A stretch of 64,000 bases of DNA, taken from Treponema succinifaciens DSM 2489 (lineage in GTDB: Bacteria; Spirochaetota; Spirochaetia; Treponematales; Treponemataceae). The translations under genes and the position numbers were made by a program. The stretch covers positions 101,573 through 165,572 of the forward strand of contig NC_015386.1 in the NCBI RefSeq assembly GCF_000195275.1. Direction: 5' to 3'. Below, in pieces: positions 26,530 through 34,946 of this stretch; within the stretch, counting starts at the first letter, position 1; the number at the start of each line of letters is the position of its first letter. Under the pieces are notes generated by a model. It ran no database searches. It was not told the origin of the DNA and saw nothing but the letters and a program-made list of their open reading frames with translations.

Positions 26530-26753
26530 ACATTTATTATAACCGTTATGCGTGTATATGTCAAACAGTTATTTTTTCTATTTCCTTTTAGAACTTGCCG
26601 ATTTAAGCCTGTGGTTAATTCAGGCGAACTCTAATATTCCTTCATAAGCATATTCAAAACAAGCTGCGTTTTTTTAGCATTTTTAATAATTTCAACTGCG
26701 CTATTTTTGATTTATATCTGAACTATTGATTTTTGAAAGATTTGAAAAGGAAA

Positions 26754-26783
26754 GAAGTCACTAATCGTAATTCTGCTGACCTC
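26754..26783 (-). terminator. terminator of the lipoprotein operon
   Basis: On the minus strand, GAGGTCA and TGACTTC pair (one G-U) around a 16-base loop, followed by TTTCCTTTT. It lies just after the small hydrophobic ORF ending at 26797. The remaining space 26530-26753 holds no supportable gene. Confidence 0.4.
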
Positions 26784-26796
26784 TTTTTGATTTGAA

Positions 26797-26925
26797 TTAC
26801 AGGAACAAAGCTCCAAGCGGACTAGCCATCGCTAATATTCCAAGAACTAGCAGCACCCACCAGTACCTGGCAAGCAAGCATAATACAGGAATTGCAACAA
26901 TCGCTGAAATTATTGTAACAATCAT
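26797..26925 (-). CDS. 42-residue hydrophobic protein
   Basis: ATG 26925 begins 3 bases after the stop of the lipoprotein gene and the frame ends at TAA 26797. The product contains 'MIVTIISAIVAIPVLCLLAR', the pair YWW and a second hydrophobic helix, so it would form a two-helix hairpin in the membrane. It is probably translated by coupling with the lipoprotein. Two-gene sets of a lipoprotein and a tiny membrane protein occur in entry-exclusion loci; that role is a guess. Confidence 0.45.
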   Translation of the reverse strand: MIVTIISAIVAIPVLCLLARYWWVLLVLGILAMASPLGALFL

Positions 26926-26928
26926 AAG

Positions 26929-27558
26929 CTACGACCTTTCAAGCTGGATTGCCTGGTACATTTCAGTCCGAACATCCTGTTTTGTAGTCTTGAAGATGCT
27001 GTCAAAGTAATCAAAGTATGTATATCTGTGCCATTTGCCGAAATCGTCCACATATCCGTCATCTACATTCGGTGCATAGAACGAAACTCCACCAATTCTG
27101 GTTGCTTCGTACATACTGCTGTAGCCCGGCTGTGCAAAAAGTTTCCGTGCAAAGATAAATCCAATTGTCAGCTCAGGATTTTTCACAGAAGTCGCATAAC
27201 CCTGGATTCCAAGAACCTTGTCCGTTCCATCCAAAGTCACGGTTCTGTCTGATCCTAAATTGAGAGCAAGACCGTAGTACATCAGATTATTGAACTTGAA
27301 AGCATAAATCTCACCGTCAATCGAAATGTACTGCTCATCAAGGAATATTACCTCATGATGTCTGTTCATCTTATCCACTGTGCTAAACTTTCTGAGATAT
27401 GAACCGTCACTGATTTCCGTTTCCGCTCTACTCTGCACTGTTTCAAGAGATTCTGTTACCGGAACTGTGTAATCTCTGCCAAAAATTCCTTTCGCTGTTG
27501 CACAGGAAGTCAGCGAAACCAGCACCATCACAAAAGCTGCCGCAAATGATTTTTTCAT
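26929..27558 (-). CDS. lipoprotein, unknown
   Basis: I chose ATG 27558 (209 residues), which is 8 bases after AGGAGAG. The signal peptide ends in a lipobox ('VLVSLTSC'), so the protein is lipid-anchored. The mature part is mostly beta-rich, with several aromatic residues ('KWHRYTYFDYFDSIFK'). It is the second gene of a minus-strand set running 27879 to 26797. The family is not recognised. Confidence 0.6.
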   Translation of the reverse strand: MKKSFAAAFVMVLVSLTSCATAKGIFGRDYTVPVTESLETVQSRAETEISDGSYLRKFSTVDKMNRHHEVIFLDEQYISIDGEIYAFKFNNLMYYGLALNLGSDRTVTLDGTDKVLGIQGYATSVKNPELTIGFIFARKLFAQPGYSSMYEATRIGGVSFYAPNVDDGYVDDFGKWHRYTYFDYFDSIFKTTKQDVRTEMYQAIQLERS

Positions 27559-27576
27559 ACGCCACACTCTCCTTCC

Positions 27577-27879
27577 CTAAAAATCCATTTCAAGATTTGA
27601 AAGACAAGATTCAATGTTGTCTCTTGTAATTTCCCATCCTTGTTCCTGGCATTTAGTCACCGCCCAAACACCTGCTTCCATCGCACTCATTGATTTAAGA
27701 ACACCGGGAAAGTCCGTAATGCTCAGAGGCATTACCGTTGTAGCATTTTTCACGAGAGTCGGCGTATCATCGTCAAAAATGAAGTTTTCATCTTTCATTC
27801 CGCCCAGCTCTTCTATCCGTATCTTCGATTTTACAAACGCGAGATTCGGATAATCCTTCTTGAATTCGTCTATTGTCAT
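27577..27879 (-). CDS. unknown 100-residue protein
   Basis: ATG 27879 follows AAGGAG by 5 bases. The product is small, soluble and acidic ('MTIDEFKKDYPNLAFVKSKI', with an acidic 'FDDDTPT' turn). It is the first gene of the lipoprotein operon, 18 bases before the next start. I recognise no family. Confidence 0.5.
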   Translation of the reverse strand: MTIDEFKKDYPNLAFVKSKIRIEELGGMKDENFIFDDDTPTLVKNATTVMPLSITDFPGVLKSMSAMEAGVWAVTKCQEQGWEITRDNIESCLSNLEMDF

Positions 27880-27991
27880 AGGCACTCCTTACCCTGTTCG
27901 GGATTTTTATGTGTTTATGCCTATAATATAATGTCGGTTTTTGAATAAGTCAATGAAATATTCAAGATAATTTAGAAAGACACTTTTTCAT

Positions 27992-28222
27992 TTATTTTGA
28001 CTTTTCTTCTGGAGTTTTTTTCTCATATTTATTTATCTGAGTTTTGGGAAGGTGCAATTTATCGACTATGAATTTACTGACGGTCTTGTTTTCCTCGGAT
28101 GCAAAAAGCCGTAACATATCTGCCTGTTCTTTCGTAAGAGTAATTGTAATTGTGGTTGAATTTCTGCCAGTAACTTTTCGTCCGGCCCCTTTTCTGGCTC
28201 CACCCCAGTTATGATCATTCAT
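27992..28222 (-). CDS. small RHH-like DNA-binding protein ('GGARKGAGRK' type)
   Basis: I chose ATG 28222 (76 residues); the longer frame runs into a palindrome. The N-terminus 'NWGGARKGAGRKVTGRNSTT' is a basic motif often found on small ribbon-helix-helix proteins, followed by 'ITITLTKEQADMLRLFASEE' and a helix 'KTVSKFIVDKL'. A protein of the same design is carried by the IS1595-type element (41035-41232). It is divergent from the DUF4143 ATPase and may regulate it. Confidence 0.55.
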   Translation of the reverse strand: MNDHNWGGARKGAGRKVTGRNSTTITITLTKEQADMLRLFASEENKTVSKFIVDKLHLPKTQINKYEKKTPEEKSK

Positions 28223-28296
28223 ATTTATATAATACCTCAAAAATCTTGATTTGACCAACGATATATTCGAGACATTGAATTCAAAAAACAATTGAC

Positions 28297-28335
28297 TTTC
28301 GACTAATTTGGAGTTAAACTCCAAATTAGTCGAAA
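28297..28335. repeat. 39-bp near-perfect palindrome upstream of the DUF4143 gene
   Basis: Two 19-base arms (TTTCGACTAATTTGGAGTT and its complement) are separated by a single A. A related palindrome sits just after the gene (29580-29608). The pair brackets the ATPase gene, and the upstream one also overlaps its untranslated leader. It could be an operator, a protected mRNA end, or the end of a mobile cassette. Confidence 0.7.
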
Positions 28336-28352
28336 TACTTAAAGGGGGCTAT

Positions 28353-29570
28353 ATGTATATCAATCGTCATATACTGCCATATCTGAGCAGAATGAAAAAT
28401 CAATTCCGAGTACTTCTGATTACCGGTTCTCGTCAGGTTGGAAAATCAACCTTACTGAAAGAAAAACTACTCCCCGAATATGAATATGTAACCCTTGACG
28501 ATTTAACGGAGCTATCTCTCGCTCAAAATGACCCCGCGCTATTTTTTAAGAACCATCCTCTTCCTGTCATTGTTGATGAAGTACAGCGTACCCCTGATTT
28601 GTTCCTCCAGATAAAGCTCCTTGCTGACAATTCAAAAGAAAAAGGACAAATTATTCTTACAGGTTCACAAAGTTACAAGTTGTTGAGCAAAGCTGCAGAT
28701 TCTTTGGCTGGCCGAGTCTGCATCATCAATATGGCAGCTCTTTCTCTTCGAGAAAAATTCAACATTGACTTTAATACTGAATTTCTCCCAACAACAGACT
28801 ATATAGAAATGCGAAAGAAATCAGTAATACCATACGAAAACCTGTGGAATCATATCTGGCGGGGAAGTATGCCTGAACTAGCAGATGAATCTATCGAATG
28901 GGAACCATTTTATCGGTCTTATATCCGAACTTATCTTGACCGGGATGTGGCTGACATTATTACCGCAAAAAATCTCGTTAAATTCCACAACTTCATGCAA
29001 TGCATAGCCGCTCGTGTCGGGGAACTGTTTAATGCGGATAGTCTTGCCCGTGATGTTGGTGTCACAAGTAAAACTATTGCAGAATGGACAAGCATACTGG
29101 AATCTTCCGGCGTAATCAGACTTTTACAACCTTATGAAAAGAATGTTTCAAATAGGGCAGTAAAGACTCCAAAGATATATTTCATGGACACAGGCTTAGT
29201 TTGCTTCCTTGTAGGATGGACCTCTGCACAAGTCGCAATGAACGGAGCTATGGCTGGCGGGCTTTTTGAAAACTTCGTTGTCAGCGAAATAATCAAATCA
29301 TACTACAATGCCGGGCATGAAACAGAAAAAATTTATTTTTACCGCGACAAGGACAAAAGAGAAATAGATTTAGTCATTGAAAAAGATAATACCCTTTACC
29401 CTATTGAAATAAAAAAATCGGCTCGTCCAGGAATTGAAATGGCAAAGCATTTTCCAGTACTCTCAAAAATTGCTGGCACTTCTGTAGGTCAAGGCTGTAT
29501 TATATGTCAGTGTGATAAACCAATGTATTTAAGCGATGATGTAGTTTCCCTACCGATTGAATACATCTAA
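28353..29570 (+). CDS. AAA ATPase with DUF4143 (ATP-binding protein)
   Basis: I chose ATG 28353 because AAAGGGGG lies just upstream; the frame can be read back into the palindrome but without a start of merit. The product is 405 residues long. The AAA_14 domain has Walker A 'GSRQVGKSTLLKEKL' and Walker B 'PLPVIVDEVQRTPDL' with the sensor 'IILTGSQSY'. The C-terminal DUF4143 region includes a PD-(D/E)xK-like stretch 'REIDLVIEKDNTLYPIEIKK'. Proteins of this family are abundant in host-associated bacteria and their role is unclear. The gene has its own terminator and flanking palindromes. Confidence 0.85.
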   Translation: MYINRHILPYLSRMKNQFRVLLITGSRQVGKSTLLKEKLLPEYEYVTLDDLTELSLAQNDPALFFKNHPLPVIVDEVQRTPDLFLQIKLLADNSKEKGQIILTGSQSYKLLSKAADSLAGRVCIINMAALSLREKFNIDFNTEFLPTTDYIEMRKKSVIPYENLWNHIWRGSMPELADESIEWEPFYRSYIRTYLDRDVADIITAKNLVKFHNFMQCIAARVGELFNADSLARDVGVTSKTIAEWTSILESSGVIRLLQPYEKNVSNRAVKTPKIYFMDTGLVCFLVGWTSAQVAMNGAMAGGLFENFVVSEIIKSYYNAGHETEKIYFYRDKDKREIDLVIEKDNTLYPIEIKKSARPGIEMAKHFPVLSKIAGTSVGQGCIICQCDKPMYLSDDVVSLPIEYI

Positions 29571-29579
29571 TTCTTTCCG

Positions 29580-29617
29580 ACTATTTTGGAGTCAGGCTCC
29601 AAAATAGTTGTTTTTTT
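29580..29617 (+). terminator. terminator of the DUF4143 gene
   Basis: ACTATTTTGGAG, loop TCAGG and CTCCAAAATAGT form a 12-bp perfect stem, followed by seven T residues. The stem sequence is a variant of the upstream palindrome (GACTA-TTTGGAGT). Confidence 0.8.
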
Positions 29618-29647
29618 CTCTTAGTTCTAAGATAAATTATGTACTAA

Positions 29648-29676
29648 TTGAAATATTTTTCAAAATCTCATATACT
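29648..29676 (+). promoter_or_regulatory. promoter of the traG-trb operon
   Basis: TTGAAA (29648-29653) and TATACT (29671-29676) are separated by 17 bp. The shared CCTGCCCAGG element starts 22 bases after the -10. Confidence 0.55.
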
Positions 29677-29698
29677 CCTTTCATAAACAAAAATCTTG

Positions 29699-29708
29699 CC
29701 TGCCCAGG
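29699..29708 (+). promoter_or_regulatory. shared element CCTGCCCAGG, traG copy
   Basis: The ten-base core is identical to those before trbF and topB, but preceded by TTG instead of GA. The traG ribosome binding site (AAGGA) and TTG start follow directly. Confidence 0.5.
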
Positions 29709-29720
29709 TAAGGATTTGTT

Positions 29721-31763
29721 TTGAAAGAAAAGGAAGAATTTTCTAGACTTGACCCGGACAGCTCGTACATATTCAGATGGCTTGCGCTGCTCAACTGGGT
29801 TGTTCCAATCTGCCTTGTAATCACAGGGCTTATAATCACGACACAGAAATTTGCACCTCTCATGAACTACGACCCGCGCGTAGTCGGAAATCCTGCCTTC
29901 ATCTTCAAAAACGGATACAGGCTCTACAATCCGCTCGTGTTCCTCATCGGAATGATGAAGTTCGCGTTCAATGACGCATATTCGTACTATTTTTTTCAGG
30001 CGATTCCTGCGACCTTCATCTGCCTTTCGCTTGCGGCACTGACTTTCGTAATCACAAGCATCCTCTTAAGTTGCCATCAGAAAAACCAGCACATTCACGG
30101 AACAGCCCGCTATGCGACACGAAAGGACTTGAAGAACTACGGAATGCTCCAGCGTCATGGTGTTGTCTGCGGGGAACTTGCAGAAGCTAAGATTCCGTAC
30201 AAGATTGATGTCGAGAAGGCATCCCTCACCCTACACTGCAAAAAGCCGGCACCTCTTATCTGTCATTCAGGAAGAACAAACACGCTGATGATTGCTCCTA
30301 CAAGAAGCGGAAAAGGCGTTTCAACCGTAATTCCGACCTGCCTGAACTACGGCGTTCCGTACAAGGCTTATGACAAGAAATCCCACAAGAAAGTCATAAA
30401 AGGCCGAGGTTCAATGGTTATATTTGATCCAAAAGGAGAGAACTGGGCTGCGACTGCGGGCTACCGCTCAAAGTTCAGCAAGGTAATTCCGTTTCGTCCT
30501 CTCGACCCGAACGACAATACAGCCCATTACAACCCGATTTGGGAAATCCCCGATTCACCGAGCGAGGCTTTCGGCTGGGCGGATACTATCGGAGAAATTT
30601 TCTTCGGAGTCGTGCTTCATGTCCGTTTCTGTAAATCAATTCCGTGGAAAGAAAAGAACCTTGCGACAGTCCTTCACATTTTCTCAAGCGCAACAAACGA
30701 TGATGAGAAAAAAGTCTCTTCCCCAAATGCAAATCCGCAGAATCAAAACGAAGAGAACGGCGGACCAGGAGCCAAGATGCTCGAAGAACTTATCAAATCT
30801 GACCACGGAAACGAAAAGATTCACCAGCTGATTGTTGAAGCTGCAAAGCGAAGCAAGATTCAGACTCCGAAGGAGCGGGCTTCCACCTACTCTACCGTAT
30901 TCAGCAAAATCTCGCTTTTTCAGGATCCGCTTCTTGCTCAGGCAACAGCCTATTCAGATTTCAGCGTAGATGATTTCATCAACTCAAAGAACGGAATCAG
31001 CCTGTACCTCATCGTGCCTTACAACCACATAAAGCGAATCAGCCCTGTCTTCAGAATGATTATCACATTCATGATCAAAAAGTTCAGTGCGGGCGAGACA
31101 AACGCAAACGAAGTAAAGCTCAAGATTCCTTGCCTCTTCCTTCTCGACGAATTCCCCGTCCTAGGATTTTTTCCTGACATCGCGTTAAATGCTGGAATTT
31201 TGGCAGGTTATGGGGTCACTTTCTTTATTGTCTGTCAGGCACTCAATCAGATTGTCGATGTATACAGCAAAAACCATCCATTCCTCGACCACTGTAAGAC
31301 AATCATCCTCTACGCACCAGGCTCAATCAAAGACGCACGGACTTTCTCTGAATCAATCGGAAACCGCTCCGTCCTTCTGGATAACATCAGCGCAAGCGGC
31401 ACAAAATTTCAGGCAGGATTCTCAAGCTACTCCCGCTCAAGCCAGGAGACAAGCACAACACTCATAAATCCTGACGAGCTTATGAAACTGGAGTTCAGCA
31501 GGGCAATCATAATGAATCAGGGAATGCCGCCATACAAGGGAAAGAAGGTCGTTTACTACGAAGACCCTCGCTTCAAAAACAAGGCTTTCCTCGAAATCCC
31601 AAACATGGACTGGATTCGCTGTCAGATGAAGTCTCTTCCGAGCAACAAAATCAAGCACAAAGACGAAAGCCCGATTGCAAAGACAATCAAAGAAGTCGAG
31701 AGCGTTAGCATATCGCGACTTGTCCCGGCAAATTACGACCCGTTCGGAACAGAAACAGCATAA
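29721..31763 (+). CDS. traG: type IV coupling protein (TraG/VirD4)
   Basis: This 680-residue protein has N-terminal transmembrane segments (about 22-42, 72-82 and 95-117) and a large cytoplasmic ATPase. Walker A is at 192-200 ('APTRSGKGVSTVIPTCLNYG') and the DEFP-type Walker B is 'PCLFLLDEFPVLGFFPDIA' near 475. It couples the relaxase-DNA complex to the mating channel. It starts with TTG, after AAGGA, and heads the operon that continues to trbL. Confidence 0.93.
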   Translation: MKEKEEFSRLDPDSSYIFRWLALLNWVVPICLVITGLIITTQKFAPLMNYDPRVVGNPAFIFKNGYRLYNPLVFLIGMMKFAFNDAYSYYFFQAIPATFICLSLAALTFVITSILLSCHQKNQHIHGTARYATRKDLKNYGMLQRHGVVCGELAEAKIPYKIDVEKASLTLHCKKPAPLICHSGRTNTLMIAPTRSGKGVSTVIPTCLNYGVPYKAYDKKSHKKVIKGRGSMVIFDPKGENWAATAGYRSKFSKVIPFRPLDPNDNTAHYNPIWEIPDSPSEAFGWADTIGEIFFGVVLHVRFCKSIPWKEKNLATVLHIFSSATNDDEKKVSSPNANPQNQNEENGGPGAKMLEELIKSDHGNEKIHQLIVEAAKRSKIQTPKERASTYSTVFSKISLFQDPLLAQATAYSDFSVDDFINSKNGISLYLIVPYNHIKRISPVFRMIITFMIKKFSAGETNANEVKLKIPCLFLLDEFPVLGFFPDIALNAGILAGYGVTFFIVCQALNQIVDVYSKNHPFLDHCKTIILYAPGSIKDARTFSESIGNRSVLLDNISASGTKFQAGFSSYSRSSQETSTTLINPDELMKLEFSRAIIMNQGMPPYKGKKVVYYEDPRFKNKAFLEIPNMDWIRCQMKSLPSNKIKHKDESPIAKTIKEVESVSISRLVPANYDPFGTETA

Positions 31764-31772
31764 GGAAAACAA

Positions 31773-32204
31773 ATGGGAAAAGACGAACTTGCAAAACACG
31801 ACCATACGAAAAATGTCCGCTTCACTCCAAGGCTTGTGGAGCTTATCGAAAAGAAGGCTACGGAAAAGAACACTACATTTTCTGAAATCGTCCGCATTGC
31901 CTGTATGGACTATTTGAACAACGAAATCTCGGACGCACAGCTTATCTACGCTTCGCTGAACGACAGCAAGCAGAAGCTGCGTTTCCTTGAAAATAAGACG
32001 GAGCTTCTTGCGATTTTCATCATGGAAATGGCAAGAAGAATGATTAAGACGATTCCGAACCGTCAGAGCGTGAGCGATGAAGTCGCTGAACTTGAATTCC
32101 AGAAATTCTTAGACGACAGCACACTCTCGCTCAAAAAGCAGCACGGCGGATTACTGGAAGCGATGGTTTTGGACATATACCAGAAGTCCGGGGAGGAAAA
32201 CTAA
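31773..32204 (+). CDS. small transfer-operon protein, possibly ribbon-helix-helix
   Basis: This 143-residue protein has an N-terminal region ('KNVRFTPRLVELIEKKATEK', then 'TTFSEIVRIACMDYLN') that has the length and pattern of a ribbon-helix-helix DNA-binding domain. The rest is helical. It sits between traG and trbB with 9 bases and a 1-base overlap, so it is part of the operon. It could be a regulator of transfer genes; this is inferred from the fold-like pattern only. Confidence 0.55.
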   Translation: MGKDELAKHDHTKNVRFTPRLVELIEKKATEKNTTFSEIVRIACMDYLNNEISDAQLIYASLNDSKQKLRFLENKTELLAIFIMEMARRMIKTIPNRQSVSDEVAELEFQKFLDDSTLSLKKQHGGLLEAMVLDIYQKSGEEN

Positions 32205-33136
32205 TGGCTTCGATTGACGGGTTCCAACAGCAGGTTAAACAAGACAAATGGATACGCAACCTGGAAGATGATATGAATCTGGTCATCCCCTTCATCGAAG
32301 ACAAAAGAGTAACAGATATTGCCATTGGAATTGGCGGTGAACTCATCGTTGAGAGCATGGGCATCGGAAAGCAATTTACTGGCATTTTCTTTGATGATGC
32401 CACGACAACCAGAATCATCTATGCCTCAGCAGCCGTACTGGGAGTTACCATTGACCCGAACAACCCGATTGTTGAGGGTGTTCTTCCGAACTGGAAGATC
32501 CGAATTGAAGGAATTCTTCCGCCACGGGCAACTGAAAACCCGATGTTCTTTATCCGTCGCCCACCTGCAGAAGTCTTTCCGCTCGAAAGCTATGTAGAAA
32601 GAGGCCGGATGACACAGGAACAGTTTGACCTTCTGGTAGAACATATCCAGAAACGGAGCAACATCATCATCGGAGGGGAAACAGGATCAGGTAAAACGAC
32701 TTTGCTGAACGCAATCATAGACAAAATGCGTGAGTTCACCCCTAACGACCGCTTCTACATCGTAGAAGACGCAGGAGAAATCCAGTGCAAAGCCCGCGAC
32801 AGAGTTCCAATCTGGGCGGCAGGAAAAGACACGCTCAAAGCGGTAGGAATTGCACTTCGCTGTAATGTCTCAAGAATCATTTTCGGAGAACTTCGCTACG
32901 GAGATGTAACGAATGAAGTTCTAAAAGCATGGAACACAGGACATACAGGAAACGCAAGCACAATCCACGCCGACAGCTGCCTTTCAATGATTAAGCGAAT
33001 AGAAGACCTGCTTCGCGAGGTGATTCCGGGGGAGCTTCCCGATGTCTCGCAAAGCGTTCAGCTTCTGGTTCACATGAAGCCCACGGAAAACGGGCCTGTG
33101 CTGGATGAAATCCTGGAAACAAAAAACTTGAGATAG
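32204..33136 (+). CDS. trbB: TrbB/VirB11 secretion ATPase
   Basis: This 310-residue hexameric traffic ATPase has Walker A 'IIIGGETGSGKTTLLNAIID' (about 155-174), an Asp box 'RFYIVEDAGEIQCKA', Walker B 'VSRIIFGELRYGDV' and the His box 'TGHTGNASTIHADS'. It powers pilus and channel assembly with TrbE. The ATG overlaps the stop of the previous gene. Confidence 0.94.
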   Translation: MASIDGFQQQVKQDKWIRNLEDDMNLVIPFIEDKRVTDIAIGIGGELIVESMGIGKQFTGIFFDDATTTRIIYASAAVLGVTIDPNNPIVEGVLPNWKIRIEGILPPRATENPMFFIRRPPAEVFPLESYVERGRMTQEQFDLLVEHIQKRSNIIIGGETGSGKTTLLNAIIDKMREFTPNDRFYIVEDAGEIQCKARDRVPIWAAGKDTLKAVGIALRCNVSRIIFGELRYGDVTNEVLKAWNTGHTGNASTIHADSCLSMIKRIEDLLREVIPGELPDVSQSVQLLVHMKPTENGPVLDEILETKNLR

Positions 33137-33187
33137 CGGAGTGAGAGCAACACGCTCCGCAAAACAACACGAGGAGTACAACTTAGT

Positions 33188-33553
33188 ATGAAAAACAATC
33201 TTTCTAAAACCGTAAAATCGGCTCTTACATCAAAACATTTTATTGCCTGTGCGCTCATCTTTGCAGCGTGCATCGTACCGACTTTTGCCGCAGGTTCCGG
33301 AGAGTCAATCGCAGAACTCGACACCTGGGCAGACAAAATTCTTGAGCTTTTCCAGTCAAGCTGGGTAAAGGCAATTCTACTCGTTGCCCTTATCGTTGAG
33401 GCAATCGGTATGGTTCTTGCAGGTCAGCAGGGTGGCGGCGGTCAGATGATTAAGAAATTCGCTCCGTGGATTATCGGAACAATTATCCTTCTTTCAGCCT
33501 CAAGCATCTGCTCAGGGCAAACGCATGTAAAAATTTTTTGTTTAAATCTCTAA
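33188..33553 (+). pseudogene. trbC: TrbC/VirB2 pilin, 5' part, interrupted by ISAs1-family element
   Basis: ATG 33188 follows GAGGAGTAC. The product has a signal segment ('HFIACALIFAACIVPTFAAG') and two hydrophobic helices ('SSWVKAILLVALIVEAIGMV' and 'FAPWIIGTIILLSASSICS'), as in VirB2/TrbC pilins. Native coding ends at 33512 at the element boundary and the last residues to 33553 come from the IS. Excising the IS with one 10-bp target copy restores a 149-residue pilin that continues SICSYFLDGLSFEIAMAD. The pilin is normally essential for conjugation. Confidence 0.85.
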
Positions 33554-33604
33554 ACTACTATTTAAAAAATGCACAAAATGGTAAAATTCCCCTTGGGTGG
33601 AATT

Positions 33605-34736
33605 ATGCTTTTAAGAGAAAGTCTGGAAGAAATAGACGATTTTAGAGTAAAAAGGTGCAGGAAGTTTGAACTGGCTGATATTTTCCTGCTGGTTTTGTTC
33701 GGGCTGCTAAGCGGCATCAAGGACATTGAGCACATAGCTGAATGGGCGGAGGAAGCGGAAGAGTCCATCAAGGGGCTGGTGAAGTTTGAGTTCGGTCCGC
33801 CAAGTGCCGACACAATTCTCCGGGTTTTCAGAAATGTGAACGCAGATAAAATCGAGAAAGTTTTTATAAAGTGGGCTCATGGAATTTACGAGAAAGTAAA
33901 AATTGAACCGGACAGAACAATTGTTGCCATCGACGGAAAGACGATGTGCGGCTCAAACAAGGTCACGGGAGCAAAGGGAATTCACATTGTAAGTGCATGG
34001 GCAGATGAACTGTCCCTCATTCTTGGGCAGGTAAAGACAGATGAAAAGTACAAATGAAATCACTGCAATTCCTGAGCTTCTGGAACTGATTGATATAAGG
34101 GGAATGATAATCACAATCGATGCAATGGGCTGCCAGAAAAAAATCTGCGAGAAAATTAAGGAAAAAAAAGCAGACTATGTTCTTTCTTTGAAAGGAAATC
34201 AAAGCACGACACACGAAGCCGTAAAAGACTTTTTCTCTATGGATGAAAAGGAGCTTGCAAAATACGGAGTTATAAAAAGCGAAAAGGAATGTAATCCTGA
34301 CCATGGACGAATTGAAAACAGGCAGTATTACCTGTGCACGAACCTGTCGTGGCTGGAGAATAAAGATGAGTGGCCGGGACTTAAGGCTGTTGCCATGGCA
34401 CGGGAAGAACGGACTGTAAATGGAAAAACTTCCACAGACATCAGGTTTTTTCTAACTTCACTTGATAACATTGAACTTGTGAAAAAATCAATTCGCCTAC
34501 ACTGGGGAATTGAAAACCGCCTTCACTGGTGTCTTGATATGACTTTCAATGAGGACTACAAAAGGCACCGAAAGGATCATAGTCCGGAAAACATGACAGT
34601 TATGCGCCGTCTTGCATTAAATATCTTACGCCAAGCAGAAAAACCGGAGAATAAAAAACAGGACAGTTTAAGCAAGCGCACGATCTGGTTTCGGGAAAAC
34701 CGCCAGTTCCGCCAAACGGTTTTAAGGCTCCTTTAA
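33605..34736 (+). pseudogene. ISAs1-family transposase, frameshifted
   Basis: The first frame (ATG 33605, after GGGTGG) encodes the N-terminal half with 'TIVAIDGKTMCGSNKVTGAK' (first catalytic Asp), and stops at 34057. The second frame, open from 34041, continues 'NEITAIPELLELIDIRGMII' and 'TIDAMGCQKKICEKIK', through 'LHWGIENRLHWCLDMTFNED' to 34736. Family members read KSNEITAIP at the junction, so a single extra base near 34048-34054 explains the break. The copy is probably unable to transpose by itself. Confidence 0.8.
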
Positions 34737-34742
34737 AATTTC

Positions 34743-34775
34743 ACACTTTCTGTAATTTTATCAGAAAGTGTTTTT
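34743..34775 (+). terminator. terminator inside the ISAs1-family element
   Basis: ACACTTTCTG and CAGAAAGTGT form a 10-bp perfect stem around a 9-base loop, followed by TTTTT, just downstream of the transposase frame. It may also reduce read-through into trbD and the rest of the operon. Confidence 0.7.
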
Positions 34776-34791
34776 ACATGCGTTTGCCCTG

Positions 34792-34926
34792 AGCATCTGC
34801 TCTTACTTCCTTGACGGACTTTCTTTTGAAATCGCAATGGCGGACACTCCGCATACAGAAGTGACTTCTGCTCTTTCGTCACAGGCTCTGCCCTCCCCTG
34901 CCTTATTACCAGTCGCAGCAGTTTGA
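34792..34926 (+). pseudogene. trbC: TrbC/VirB2 pilin, 3' part
   Basis: Beyond the IS the pilin frame continues from the target duplication as SICSYFLDGLSFEIAMADTP and ends at TGA 34924-34926. It is the exact complement of the 5' part at 33188. The restored C-terminus is Ala, Pro and Ser rich and may be processed in the mature pilin. Confidence 0.8.
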
Positions 34927-34946
34927 CACTAAGGAGTTGAATAACA

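Larger units (their letters stand above)
33513..34791 (+). mobile_element. ISAs1-family insertion sequence in trbC
   Basis: The element is 1279 bp long. Its ends are CAGGGCAAACGCATGTAAAA and the matching inverted repeat TTTTTACATGCGTTTGCCCTG (read right end). It is flanked by a perfect 10-bp direct repeat AGCATCTGCT at 33503-33512 and 34792-34801. Both features fit the ISAs1 family. Its transposase is frameshifted. Confidence 0.92.

Noticed and set aside
33513..34791. Programmed frameshift in the ISAs1-family transposase
   Set aside because: Members of this family are normally read in one frame, and the junction lacks a slippery run. A single inserted base explains the break better.
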